From Micropterus salmoides (taxonomy: Eukaryota > Chordata > Actinopteri > Centrarchiformes > Centrarchidae): DNA of 64,000 nt. The stretch spans positions 21,002,977 through 21,066,976 of the forward strand of contig NW_024043372.1 of the NCBI RefSeq assembly GCF_014851395.1. Reading direction: 5' to 3'. A program made the position numbers and the translations under genes. Positions 13,740-25,400 of the stretch are shown here, piece after piece. Under the pieces are notes generated by a model. That model saw only the letters and a list, made by a program, of their open reading frames with translations, was not told the origin of the DNA and searched no databases. How positions within the stretch are numbered: position 1 is the stretch's first letter; each line of letters opens with the position of its first letter.

Positions 13740-13960
13740 AGTTGCGCTTTGTGTTTAGTGCTAATTAGCAAATGTTAGCATGCTAACATGTTAAACAAAC
13801 ATGCTATATTTTATACTTACTAAAAGTAAGCTTGTTAGCATTATTATTGTGAGCATATTAGCATACTGACATCAGCTTTTAGCTCAAAGCCCTGTTTTGC
13901 ATTAGTAGGCTACAGTGTTGCAAAGCTCCATGTGTGGCGGTAGACTGACAAAATAAATAG
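13740..13960 (+). repeat. Dispersed teleost repeat with GCTAA/TTAGC core
   Basis: This segment carries the familiar fish-repeat phrases 'TTAGCATGCTAAC', 'GTGAGCATATTAGCATACTG' and 'TTTAGCTCAAAGC'. It is a partial copy in the large bassoon intron, non-coding and probably derived from a DNA element. The assignment is from memory of the pattern. Confidence 0.5.
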
Positions 13961-14732
13961 CAACTTAGCTGTTTTTGAATGTGTGCTCGTGGTTGCGCAG
14001 TAAGTAATTTAATCTTTTTCAGATTTGTTTATTAGATAAGATGTGTATTGAGGTAGATTAGAGCTGGGCAGTGGCAGTTGAGCTGGGATGTGCAGAGGGT
14101 TGTTTGCGGAGTTTTGTGCAAAAGTGTGTACATAAAGCATATTTTGCGTTCCCAGCTCTACTTGAAATTCAACTTATTTTATATATGGAAGGTTGAATAA
14201 ATGATATGAATATAGAAACTGCTGGAGAGGTGCTTGGAACACCTCCCACAAATATATCAAGTTACCTGTCTTGTTTATACTTTAGAGACTGCTGTAGTTT
14301 TTAATGTAAATAAATTATTTGTAAATCTGAATAGCTATTCACTGGGACAAGATTCTTCATACTTTCAATGTGACCTTGTTCAGACTGATTTGTTATTATT
14401 CTAATAAGAAATAGCTCACTGACAAGGGACCCTGAGGAAGAAGGAGTTGTATTTCTACGGAACAATGTACAGTAGTTTGGATATGCTCCATACTCCTTTT
14501 ATGTCCCAGGAAAAACTCATTGATGATCATCTACAATATTTTGTATATTAATTTTGAATACGCTGAGTAGAACTCCATATGAGTGACTTTGACTGTAGTT
14601 GAATCCTGCTTGCTCAGTGGATGATCCTTCATTTCCTCACTAATCCACAGGCCTGGCCACGTGTCCCCATTGAAGGAGTCCCAGGGGATTGACCTACATA
14701 CCTGCTGACTCTTTCTGACCTGTCACAGTCAT

Positions 14733-14770
14733 GGCGTGGCGTGGCGTGGCGTTGCGTGGCGTGGAGTGGC
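14733..14770 (+). repeat. GTGGC pentanucleotide tandem repeat
   Basis: About seven tandem copies of a GTGGC pentamer with two single-base variants lie in the large bassoon intron. Confidence 0.9.
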
Positions 14771-15257
14771 ACAGCCTGGCACACTGCTGTGACATGTGCT
14801 CGCTCACGCTTCACACTGCGCACTTGTTAGTCTTAAACCACTGTTCATTCAGACTGTGCATAAAAGAAATGGATACCTTGGTTTAAAAGGCTCTGATAGA
14901 GTAACCTGCTCTGCTGATCATTGATTCTTATAGTGAATATCACTGCACTGAAACACGATTGAATACAGTGAGTGTGGTTATTTGTAGTGAATTTTATTTT
15001 CATTATAGTCGACTGCTACCGTTCCATATTGATTTACATTTGTTTATGTCTGCACTTTACATGCAGTGTGTTTCGGTGTTTCTATGCTCCTAGTATTAAA
15101 CGTGTGAGCGTCTGCGTGTCCTGGCACAAAACTGTGCGTGACATATTTCCCCACTCACCTTAAACTCACCCCATTCACACCTGTTTGGCAGCGCGCCCCT
15201 GTAAACGTAGTAGTTAATAATTCACACTGACCCTCTGCTCCCCTGACCTTCACTTGT

Positions 15258-15289
15258 TACGAATTAATTATGACCGTAATTAATTCGTA
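15258..15289. promoter_or_regulatory. Perfect 13-bp inverted repeat with homeodomain cores
   Basis: The left arm TACGAATTAATTA (15,258-15,270) and the right arm TAATTAATTCGTA (15,277-15,289) are exact reverse complements around a six-base spacer, TGACCG. Each arm holds a TTAATTA homeodomain-type core. It is a candidate regulatory element in the large bassoon intron. A further TAAT-type core (CATTAATC) follows within about ten bases. Confidence 0.45.
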
Positions 15290-17124
15290 TGCCTCATTAA
15301 TCTCTGTGAGACACAGAACTTGAAGGATTATGATGATGATTTCTGCCTTTGTTGTTACACAGTTATCCTCTCTGTATCAGTTCTTTTTTTTTTTTACTTT
15401 GAAGGTTGATGTGGCGTTGCTTTTGTTGTGCATTGTCAACACAATTTACATTTTGGTAATGACCAAGACTGTTTTGATGGGAAAGCTATTGTTGAATTAT
15501 TTTGGGATAACTCATGTAAAAAGGAGGATGGACAAAGTTTGACATTTAGAAGTAAAACTTTGCAGGATTACTCATGATGCGTGACAGTGTTTCTGCAAAT
15601 GTTTAATATTGCCATGCACCACTGTCACATTTCCATTTGCTCACTTTCCTCACTGGAGCTTTGTTGCTGCCTTTCTAACAGTGCCTCACTTTTCTTTTAC
15701 TTTCATGATTTCTATTGTGGCAACTAAAACTGCCACTTAGCGGGAAGTGATCTTCATTTCCTTTCTGGTAATGAGCGCCTATAATATTACATCTCGGTGA
15801 GGTATGCAATGCCGTTTAATGACAGCTGACATTTCTTGCTCACAGCATTTGGTCTGGTTTCTGGCCGAGAAACCATGCGGGGGACAGACTCTTGCTGAGC
15901 AGTGACTGACAGTGAGAGGAGGTATACTGAGGCTGTGTAGGTTACACTCAGTATGTCTGCTTGCACATGTGTTTGTGCACTCTCACGTTAAAATATACTG
16001 GTGTCTATGTGTTTGTGTCAGAAGTAAAGTGGGGACAGGAGGGGTATGACTGTCACCACCAATAGTGCAAGGAATAAGAGCTAAGATGGTATTAAAAGGC
16101 TGGTGTTAAATATGCAGCCTACTCCAAGTGCAATAATTAGCAGGATGCTTGACTCTGACACTGTGAGTGTTTGTTTTTTTGTTCTGCGCGTTCATGTTGT
16201 TGTGTGGGTGTGTAGGCTCCCACGGGGCTCCATATCTCTCTATGAAATTCTGCACTCTCTGGCTCCCTCCATGGGTAGGAAATGTTCCATAATTTTTTGC
16301 CTCACCAGCAGTTTAGCTCTGTAGATCTGTTACCTGTGCACATTTTTGGTAACAATTACTTTTGTGCATTTTGGCCTTTATTTCATGGTTGCATCTAAAT
16401 AAGAGAATGTCTGTGATTTATGAGCAGAATTCTGAGTTGAGATGTTGAGCAATATGACCTTTTCTCTAAGCTCTGCAGAGAATAGGGTGTGATGTGCAGT
16501 GTAGTATTTTTAAGGCAGATCACAGTCCACCGGGGGCATTGTTAGTGGGGATCTCTCTACGTTGGCCCTGAAAGTCAAAACACAACATTTCACAAAAAAC
16601 AACAACGAAATTGGAAAATCCATATTTATCTTTTTCTAACCGCTTGCACATGTGCAGCTGGTCTCGTACAAGATGAGGCCACATCGATGCGGAGGGTGTA
16701 TCCAGCACAAACTCTAATTGGAAATCGCGACACCGAATGACACATTGCAGAGAAGAAGCTGGAGCAGGAAATTGACTTGTCAAGGCATAGCATTTTCAAT
16801 AAAGCCAAGAGCCTAAACGATTAGCCAGTTAGCCATATAGGGGACCGCCGTCTAGGTGACCATTCTAGTTAACTTGAACACCATATCTCTCCATGAAGAA
16901 AGGATTTTCCAGTAATCACCTTTTCTCATATTGACAAGCCTCCACTATCAAATGAGAGACTGCATAGTTGCATTTCAGCTAAAAGGTGGAATCACTGGTC
17001 CACCGGGAGTTTAAAATGTAAAAAAAAAAAGCAAAAATAACCCCAAAGCAGTCACTACTAGGGTTGTTTCGATTGGCGATTGGATCGCTGACGATAGAAA
17101 GACAGTCTCTTGAATCTGCACCAC

Positions 17125-17866
17125 ACTGCAGTGTTTCCCATTCATTTATTTATTTGTGGCGACACAACATGGTGATTGTGAATCAATGTCACCTGTTTTT
17201 GTGCAATTGAAAGAGATAACAGGTGCACTGGCGAGACAACAGCAAGACAACCCCTAAAAAGGGAATGTTTTTGCAACTCTTGGACACAGACAATTGCTCT
17301 CTCCTTATCCTTCCTGACTGATTGTTCTCTAGTTTTGCATTTTGCTAGTGTCCTTGCCGCTACTGGTAGCATGAGGTGGTACCTGCAGCCCCTTCAGGTT
17401 GCACAGAGGCAGTCCAACTCCTCCACGATGACACATCCATACGTGCCGTCGCAAGAAGGTTTGTAGTGTCTCCCAGCACAGTCTCACAAGATGGAGGCGA
17501 TACCAGGAGATGGCCCTAACACGAGGAGAGCTGGACAGGGCCGTAGAAGGGCATCAACCCAGCAGCAGGACCGGTATCTGCTTCTTCGTGTGAGGAAGAA
17601 TAGGAGGAGCACTGCCAGAGCCCTACAAGATGACCTCCAGTGGGCTACTGGTGTGCCTGTTGTAAAGACCAAACTTTCAGAAACAGACTCCGTGAGGGTG
17701 GCGGGAGGCCCGACGTGAATCCGGGTCTCTCACACCAAAGGCATGTGTCTCAATACCTGGCCTCATGTGGCCAGAGTGTGTAGGCAGTTCCTGGATGGCC
17801 AAGGCACTAATGCCATTTACTGGCCCTCATTTTCCCCAGATCTGAATGTTATTGACCCTTCGCTTA
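17125..17866 (+). mobile_element. Decayed Tc1/mariner-like transposon, internally deleted
   Basis: The reading frame 17,491-17,718 translates to a stretch with QQDRYLLLRVRKNRRSTARA and LQDDLQWATGV, the DNA-binding (HTH) part of a Tc1/mariner-family transposase common in fish. Further on, about 17,780-17,866 encodes R-Q-F-L-D-G-Q-G followed by W-P-x-F-S-P-D-L-N-V-I-D, which is the tail of the DDE/D catalytic domain (normally W-P-x-x-S-P-D-L-N-P-I-E). The core between them, including the first catalytic acids, is missing, and stops interrupt the frame. It is therefore a dead copy. The sequence at 17,125-17,170 (GTGTTTCCCATTC, TTTATTTGTGGCG) resembles another fish repeat, so the element may be nested. 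Confidence 0.75.
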
Positions 17867-18537
17867 GCCACCCCTCCCTTAGTTATTGTTGCTAAGTCCG
17901 ACAAACTGTCGGACCTGTCGGATTTATTGTGGTGCTACCACTGTCTATAACTGCACTCCCTGGAGAAATATTGTCAATTTTTTGGAAATAGATAAAAAAG
18001 CGATCTCACATAATGTGCAGCTCACAGTCCCAAACAGAGCAAGTTTGCGCTTCAGTTTTTACATTTTTATATTGCAAAACTGTACCAGCTACTTTACAAC
18101 TCGGTCTGCCACTCACAGCGCGAGGGCGTGTACACTTGATTACTATCACGGTGTACGCTGGTGCTGCATCGGCTGGGCGGAGTTGTTTCACGTAGAGTTG
18201 ACGTTATGAGTTCCATTGCGCAAGGAAATTGATGTGTGGCATGAAAGCATGTGAAAAGTCTCAATTGCGTGAGGCTCAAGCTCAATGCTTAAGAGTTTGC
18301 AGCTCTGATGTACTGTATAGTAAGATTTTTAACGTTAAAGTATTTTGTTCATCGAGTTCTGAGATCTGTGATTTAAGTGTCCCCAGTGTATTTTTGGATT
18401 TACTGGATCATTCCAAATTAAGAAAGACAGTAAACATGGTTGGATTTTAATTCAGGGTGGTACATTTCTTAATCAAATCAAGCCCTATCTGAGCACTTTT
18501 AATTTCTCATTCACATACCTGCTTTTAGCCTTGGTTG

Positions 18538-18540
<3 letters not shown>

Positions 18541-18582
<42 letters not shown>
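18541..18582 (+). repeat. (CA)n microsatellite
   Basis: About 20 CA units, uninterrupted after the first bases, lie in the large bassoon intron. Confidence 0.97.
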
Positions 18583-18586
<4 letters not shown>

Positions 18587-19134
18587 GTGATCAGGGCAGT
18601 AATGTCTTTGCAAGCTCCTCTGAGAATGGGATCAATCTGTCTGACCTTTGTATTGTGGTAGCCTGCAGTGTTCAATCTCTCATTATTTTGACAGTGAAAG
18701 GGCAGCTTTTCCTGCTATGAGCTGACTGGATGAAGCATCACTACAATGCCAGTATTCACACTATATACCTTCATCTTTTATGGCAGGTTCAGGTTCACTC
18801 ACTAACTGCTCCACTCCACTTTTGGTACCTTGTCAACTGAACTGCAAAAACCATTTTCACCGAATATATAAAAGAGTAGCTATAACTAGTTGAAGGAAAG
18901 GTTGTGCCAAGTCCCAAAAGGTTCAAGTCATATGTGAAATGACATATTGAGATTTTGATTAGAGGTGCAATAAACATATTGCTGCTGTAGCTGCGCTGGT
19001 GACAGTAGAGACTGTAAGACGGATGCTGAAAACCACCACTGTTATTGACTAGTTACATGTTACACCAAATCAATTTAAATGTAATTGATAGATTACAGTC
19101 AGTGTATTTAGTCAGTCTTGTCAGCTGCATTTGA

Positions 19135-19262
19135 GTTACAGTTCACAGCCAAAGATAAGCATACTCTCCACTGAGCACACAAGTTAACCTCCTGTCATTT
19201 AATGAGGTTACCAATTCACTAACAAGATGATCTCACTAACAATCTGAGCCTGCTGCTGCCAC
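19135..19262 (+). repeat. Copy 1 of a roughly 125-bp dispersed repeat
   Basis: This segment aligns by eye with 41,230-41,352. Shared text includes AATGAGGTTACCAATTCA, then ACAAGATGATCTCACTAACAA, with one base differing between these blocks. Both copies are followed or flanked by CA-rich sequence. The unit is non-coding and its family is unknown to me. Confidence 0.8.
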
Positions 19263-19272
19263 AACTGTGCAA

Positions 19273-19286
19273 CACACACACACACA

Positions 19287-19332
<46 letters not shown>

Positions 19333-19367
19333 CACACACACACACGTACACACCTACACACCTACAC

Positions 19368-19404
<37 letters not shown>

Positions 19405-19437
19405 TACACACACACACAAAAACAAACACACAAACAG
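19273..19437 (+). repeat. Long interrupted (CA)n tract
   Basis: About 165 bases consist almost entirely of CA units with TA, GTA and CTA interruptions, directly after the dispersed repeat copy at 19,135-19,262. The antisense Cys/Val open frames across it are artefacts of the repeat. Confidence 0.97.
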
Positions 19438-20635
19438 TAGACCAGCACACAACAAATCTTCCAAAACACAAAAAATGAGAATGATTAAAAAAAACAGCAA
19501 CAGAAGTACACTACAGAGCTTAGGCAGTATCTTAAGTGTCAAAAAAATAATTATTTTCTGCTTAAAAACAACATTTCATTATCAGTCTTTTGTAGTTTTA
19601 GCTGTAGTGTAATGTATTGAGCTGTTGAATTGCTGTTCTTCAGAGGGCAGTTAAAAAGTAAAAGGGGATTGCCACAGAGAATTGGTTGCTCTGTTTTCAG
19701 GGTAAATTAAAGGCCTGTCTCAGAAGCGCAGAAGCTCAGTCTTTTGTACAGACCTGATTTTCTCCAAACAGTGTGGGTAGAGGTGGGAAGCACAGCCCAC
19801 ATCGCTCACTGCTGTACAAGCTAAAGCACTCTACATGAATAATTTGATGCTCCCAGCTCCGGTTTGGCCTTGCTCCTCTCTCCCTTTCACCCACGCAGTG
19901 ATGTTATGCTGATTCAGGAGCAGGAGGGGAGTTTGGCAGTGCCAAAATGGCAGGAAGAAAGCTGTGGAAGAAAAATGTTCATTAGTATCTAATTTAGGTA
20001 TTTAATTAAATTCATCTTTTTATGAACATGCCCAAAAGATAGCAAAAGGTGATTGGTGGTTTTGAGGAAGTTGGAAGTGAGTAGAGACTTGTGAGTCTGG
20101 AGGTTTTTTTAGAGCTAAAGATCATATGATCAAATGCATGCATGTGTGCTTAGAGTACACACACATACTGTAGCATGTCTTCACTGTCTATATTGTAGCA
20201 TAGCTTCAGTAGTTTTGTGTCGTTCTTTTGTGCACTAGCTGTCCACAAACACACAGACGCTTGTGTCTGACATTTCTACACAACAATTTTTATAATTTTT
20301 TTTTTTTTACATGTGAAAGAACCGGCACAGATGGCTAGTTCTGAGAATACTGCACCTGTTTATATATAGATTCTCAGTAGAGCACTTGAGAGAGATGAAA
20401 ACAAAGCAAGTCTGTCTGTTTGGCATGCCAGTGGCTCCATCCACGCTTCGTGGTCTCAGTTGAGACAACAGATTCCTGCAGGATTTGGGCACTCTAAGAA
20501 AGGTTTCATCTTGAACAGAAAAATCAGTAAAAATAGCATGTCACAAATAGATTTCAAATGTTGTTTTTTATACTTTGGCAGTTATTGAATTTAAGAATGT
20601 CACTTTGTCAACTTAAGTGGGTGAATTTAAAATTC

Positions 20636-20675
20636 TTATTATTATTATTATTAGTTGTAGTAGTAGTAGTATTAT
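20636..20675 (+). repeat. Trinucleotide repeats (ATT)n and (AGT)n
   Basis: Short runs of ATT units and then AGT/GTA units lie side by side in the large bassoon intron. Confidence 0.85.
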
Positions 20676-21184
20676 AATTAAAAGTAGTACTTCTCATGAC
20701 CACTGTGGGTTTTACTGTCCTTGAAAGGTTTTTAAACTGGCCAGGTGTTTGCTGTTCTTTTATGCTGAAAAAGGTTGGAGCTGCTCACACCATGCCAGCA
20801 TTATCTTTATTGATTTGCATATTTTCATGATTCAAATGGCATCTTTTCTAAAATAGGGTGTTGCATAATTTAACAGTTATGTTGCATTAGGGCTCTAATT
20901 GAGTTATTACTAACAGAAAATCAGTTGAAGCCATCAGGTACCAAAGCATTAATCAACATTTTCATATTAATCGACTGGGTTTGAGTATAACCACTCTTTC
21001 ACCACAGTAGGCAGCTGTTTTGGGGACACCCACTTTCTGCAAGCTACCTGTCCAGCATGCAGCAGAGGACAACATTAGTCTGCTGGTCAAAACATCTAGC
21101 ATCTAAAGACCCAAGAGCTGCCTGAATTAATTAATCAATTAATCTATTGACATAAAATTAATAAAATAACATGTCACCTTGGAT

Positions 21185-21365
21185 TCAGGAAATTAAACGA
21201 TTAGTAGATTGACAGAAAATTTATCTGCAACAATTTTGATAATCGTATAATAATTCAAATGTTTTTTAGGCAAAAATGGAAGAAATTCACAAGTGCAAGC
21301 TTCCCAAATGTGAATAATTGCTTGTTTTCTTAGACTTCTATGACTGTAAACTGGATATCTTTTAG
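21185..21365 (+). repeat. Dispersed percomorph repeat, family R2
   Basis: This segment has the phrases 'GATTGACAGAAAATTTATCTG', 'AATTTTGATAATCGT', 'CTTCCCAAATGTGAATAATTG' and 'GTAAACTGGATATCTTT', in the order of a very common spiny-rayed fish repeat. Related copies are at about 55,075-55,375 and, in opposite orientation, at about 56,890-57,245. The label R2 is mine. Confidence 0.6.
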
Positions 21366-21471
21366 CAATTTACTTTGATTGATAGGCATCTATTAATTTA
21401 ATGAATATAAATGTACATACATATTACATTTTACGTTGCCATCATCTTCACCACTACCTTCTTTCATCCTC

Positions 21472-21472
21472 A

Positions 21473-21504
<32 letters not shown>

Positions 21505-21538
21505 CCATCACCATCACCATCATCATCATCATCATCTT
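21472..21538 (+). repeat. (ATC)n microsatellite
   Basis: About 20 units of ATC/ACC trinucleotides. Overlapping open frames encode poly-His or poly-Ile and are repeat artefacts. Confidence 0.97.
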
Positions 21539-23251
21539 TATTCTACTACCACCTTCTTCTTCCTGTTTTTCCATCCACCCCCTCGTCCTCATCCTTTTTC
21601 ATCCTCTTCTGTTAAATTTTAGCTGTAGCTTTGTCTCCTACCACCCACATCAGCGAGTGGTTAACCATTGTTTGTAGATTCTTTTGCCTTCACAAATCAC
21701 TTTTACAGAACAAATAGTAGAAGTTGTTCGAAAAAGAATCAACAAGTATCTCTGAGAAGAGCTAATAATCATTCGCTCACTCACACTGATTAATTTCTCT
21801 ACACAGGTTTAGTATGAAGAGAACAAGAAGACAGGCTGTGTGCTACACCTAGGACTTATCACTGTAGACTTGTCTGGTCTCTGGGGTCTCTAGATTAAGA
21901 TCCCTTTCTAGCTGTTAGGATGTTCCTTGCTGCCTAAATAATTGTCATTGTCTGTCTATCTCTCTTTGTCTTGCTTGTAATGCAGGCTTTTCTCAAATAT
22001 TTATATCATTCAAACAGGATACTCTTCTTTTGGCTACCCACTGTATCAGACATGTGACATAAGTGGCACAATACCACAAACCTGATGAGTACTGCTTGTA
22101 TTTGATAGTTACAATATGTGGTAAATGTAAGGGAATTTTTGCTGCCTTCTCTGGCAACTGGACAGTTTGGACCACAGTAAATATGTTCTCTGATACAGCC
22201 GTAGAACACTTGCATTGTTCTTATTTTTTTGCTGTTTCTGGGCATGTTATTGAATTCCAACTTCTATATTTAGGCTGTTGCAGTACACACATATAAAATA
22301 AATTATTTATTGGAAGGATGGAAGTCAGCAATAGGGGTGTTTTGCAGGTTAATTTTTTTGTTGTATGAGTCTGTGACACAAGACCACTCCCTCTTCAAGC
22401 CTCAGCCACAGATGATTATCATAGTAACGGAGCCACCATCTCTCATTTCAGCTTTCATAATCTGTAGTTTAACCATTTGTTTCTATTGAGCAGTTTCATT
22501 GATCTGCTGCATTGACCTGAAATTGAATTTGTTTATGTAAATATCCTGTTTTTATTGGATTTTCTTCTAGATTTTCGGCAGTGTCGGAATATATAACTAC
22601 CTCCAAACATAGGGCTCAGTGAGGATGACTGTGAAGGTCGAATGCTTCTCTTGCTGATAGAAGGTTTGCTGTGGGCTCCATTAAAGGTCTAATGATAGTT
22701 GCACCCCTCCAATCTAATTACACATGTGTTCATTTGTATTCACACAGCACTCTTCCTCTGTGTACCAAGTTTGAGAGTGCTTAATGTTGTCAAATGATCT
22801 TCACAGACAGATGAAAGGCCTTGTTTGGACAGGCTTTCAAATATTCAATTGTTCAGACTCACTATGCTGAGTCCTTGACACTCTATGACCGTTTATAAAG
22901 CAACATCTTTCTGATTTTATTTATTTAACAGACACATGTATACTTCTGTATGCATCAATTATCATAAATACTAATCAAATAATGTGTTGACACAGTGTCA
23001 ATATTGAAGTAAACACCAATGTTGAGCATACTTTGTGTATTAAGTCAGATTGCTGCCCATTCAAACCTTTTTTGTTTGCCTATTGTTGGCACTAGGTGGC
23101 ATCAAGGTGACAGACTCTATGAAGAGTTTTAGTATTTTGTTTCACTGAATAATGTAAAAGATTAATAGAGTTACAAGAAATCATGTGCTTTTGCCTGATT
23201 ATTCTGTTTTCAGCATGGCTGATTGCTGTTCTCTTTGTGCTTGTTTTTCAG

Positions 23252-24064
23252 AAGAAAGAATGGCTGTGCTTAAACTGCCAGACACAGAGGGCTCTGTCAG
23301 GAAGCTTGGGAGATATTCCAGGTCCTGTTGTACAGCCCATGGGATCCCCCCGGCCACCTGCTACAGCCAATCAACAACCACCTCAACAGAAAGGGCCCAA
23401 TCAACTTTCAGGGCCTAGGCCCTCAGGTCCTCAACAACAACAGAAACCACCGGGTCCCCAAGTAAGTGGCCCTCTCTCTCCTGTGAAACAGGCTGGGCCT
23501 GCCCCTCATACCAAGGGGCCCAGCCAAGCTCCCCCTCAAACCAAGGGTTCCGCCCAACCTGTTCCTCAACCTAAGGGTTCAACTCAGCCACCTTCCCAAA
23601 CTAAGGGTCCAACACAACCCTCAGCTCAGAGTAAGGGACCTCAAATTAAAGGTCCTAATCAATCACATGCTCAAAGTAAGGGCCCTGTTCAGTCCGGTAA
23701 CCAAATAAAGGGCCCAAACCAGGCCAAAGGGCCGATTCAGACAAAGGGATCTGCTGCGCCCTCTGCTCAGACTAAGGGCCCTTCTCATCCTTCTGGTGCC
23801 AAGGCGTCATCCACCCCTGGTAAATCCACAGCCAACCATGCCAAGGCCTTTCCCACCCCATCAAAAACAGTACCTGCTCAGTCTAAACCCACAGGTAACA
23901 ACCAGGCCCGCAAACAGCCGCAGAGCCAGGAGAAGACTAAAGTCACATCTAAATCTCTTAAAGAAGACATCAAGGCCTCACCAAAGAAGGCATTGTCAGA
24001 GACTGTCACTTCACCAAAAGACATGAAGATAGCTGAAGATGCACAGAAGTCAAGACACCATGAA
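23252..24064 (+). CDS. bsn: Bassoon exon: last CxxC of zinc finger 2 and KGP-repeat linker
   Basis: This exon encodes 271 residues. It begins phase 0 after a TTGTTTTTCAG acceptor with K-K-E-W-L-C-L-N-C, which completes zinc finger 2 from the previous exon (HLVE joined to KKEWLCLNC, as in mammals). The next 180 or so residues are low complexity: Pro/Gln-rich with about twelve K-G-P/S-type units. A Lys/Ser-rich basic stretch then leads to the donor GAA|gtgagc at 24,065. Mammalian Bassoon also has a short tandem repeat at this place, but with a different unit. The segment is expected to be disordered and to tether the fingers to the rest of the scaffold. An open frame continues about 55 codons past the donor, but that part is intronic and hydrophobic. 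Confidence 0.95.
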
Positions 24065-25400
24065 GTGAGCTACCTGAAACTTCTTCGCCTTCACCTGTTA
24101 CTCTTGATTCACCATTATGATTTTTTTTTACTCCATTCGAATAATTGTAACAATTTCTCATCATCATCACCATCACTGTTATTGCCTTCATTATATCATT
24201 ATCTCGTTTTTTTATTCTTCTTCTCGTAATTATAGTTTTTGTAGAAAACATGTTCTCTATTTTTAGTATTGCTCTTATCCAAACACCTGTTCTTTTTCTA
24301 TTTTTCCTTCTTCATAATTATCAGTTCCATAATTCCTCTGTCATAATTTTTACCTTATTGTTTATTCTCACCACTGTTAAAGTTAGTTAGTAGTAGTTAT
24401 CATAATCTTGTACCATTATCACTAATGTAATAATAGTTATAATGTTGAAATCATTTTCCATCAATGTAACTTAATACATCATCATAATTTCCTTATCTTT
24501 ATTATCATCATCATCATCATCCTTATCATTATCGTCATCATTATCATCATCATTTTCTCAGTGGCCATTCCTCATCTTCATCCTGTTCCCCCACTTCTTC
24601 ACATGGTTTTGTAAATTTTATTTAATTTGTATCAAACACAAGCTTTTTGTTTAATGTGACACTTTGTGATGATATTTTAAGCATTCTAAGCATGTTCGTT
24701 ATTCTTCAACGGTTCGAAGAATGCAATGGAGAATGCGTCAAAGATTGCAGTCAAGCATGTAACCAAATGACATTTGTCTGTAGATGTTCGTATGTTCAAC
24801 TGTCTGTTATTATCACTCCGTGTGTCAGTGTATTTATCCATCTGTGTGTACATAACTTTGAAAGGCAAACTCAACCCAAATCAATAGAATATGATCGATA
24901 AATGTAATAAACTACAACATAAAATTATGAGATTATGCTGTTGTTCTTTTTATATATTTAAAGAATATAAAGTGTTGATATTAAGTTAGTCTTTTCTTTT
25001 TTTCAAGATAACACAATGTTGCTTGGTGGTAACTAAATGCAAAGTCAAATTTACTTGATTTCTAAAACCAATATGTAAAAGACAGTACATATTTGGGTTG
25101 ATTTTAGCCTAAAGTGTTACTATATGTGTTTTCTGATTAAGGGTTTATTCTTTCTGATGTAATTATTCTCTAATATCTTAGTATTAGATTTTTTCAACTG
25201 CATTGGGTCTAGTGCATTAATTTTACTCCCTATTGTCTAAAAATGCTCATGAAAATGTCACTGCGGATGAGATCAATGAAATAGTTGGATAAAAGGTGTG
25301 CACTGAAGCTTGTAATAGACCTTGCCATGAGTTAATTTTAGAAAAAAATTATGTATTTTTTGCTTCTTACCATTCTCATTCTCTTTCTCTCTTTCTTCAG
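24065..25400 (+). other. bsn: bsn intron
   Basis: The intron runs from GTGAGC at 24,065 to CTTTCTTCAG at 25,400, phase 0. It is A+T- and pyrimidine-rich, with an interrupted ATC-type repeat at about 24,500-24,557. I see no other feature in it. Short open frames here lack splice context. Confidence 0.9.

Larger units (their letters stand above)
3880..23251 (+). other. bsn: Large bsn intron (19.4 kb)
   Basis: This intron splits zinc finger 2 just before its last CxxC pair. It runs from gtaaga at 3880 to a TTTTTCAG acceptor at 23,251. I found no exon or RNA gene in it. It holds microsatellites, a decayed Tc1/mariner-like element at about 17,180-17,866, several dispersed repeat fragments, a perfect 13-bp inverted repeat at 15,258-15,289 and an octamer/homeodomain-like site at 4747-4762. 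The remaining sequence is A+T-rich with only short scattered open frames. Confidence 0.85.

Noticed and set aside
16525..17010. Short near-direct repeats (GTCCACCGGG) about 470 bases apart
   Set aside because: They could be target-site duplications of an insertion, but I see no element features between them and the match is only ten bases.
19208..19542. Cys/Val-rich antisense open frames
   Set aside because: They are translations of the CA microsatellite.
21401..21677. Poly-His and poly-Ile open frames
   Set aside because: They are translations of the ATC microsatellite; no splice or start context.
25296..25400. 35-codon open frame directly upstream of the giant exon
   Set aside because: It is ended by a strong acceptor (CTTTCTTCAG) and lacks similarity to Bassoon. 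The preceding exon joins in phase 0 at 25,401, so it is intron.
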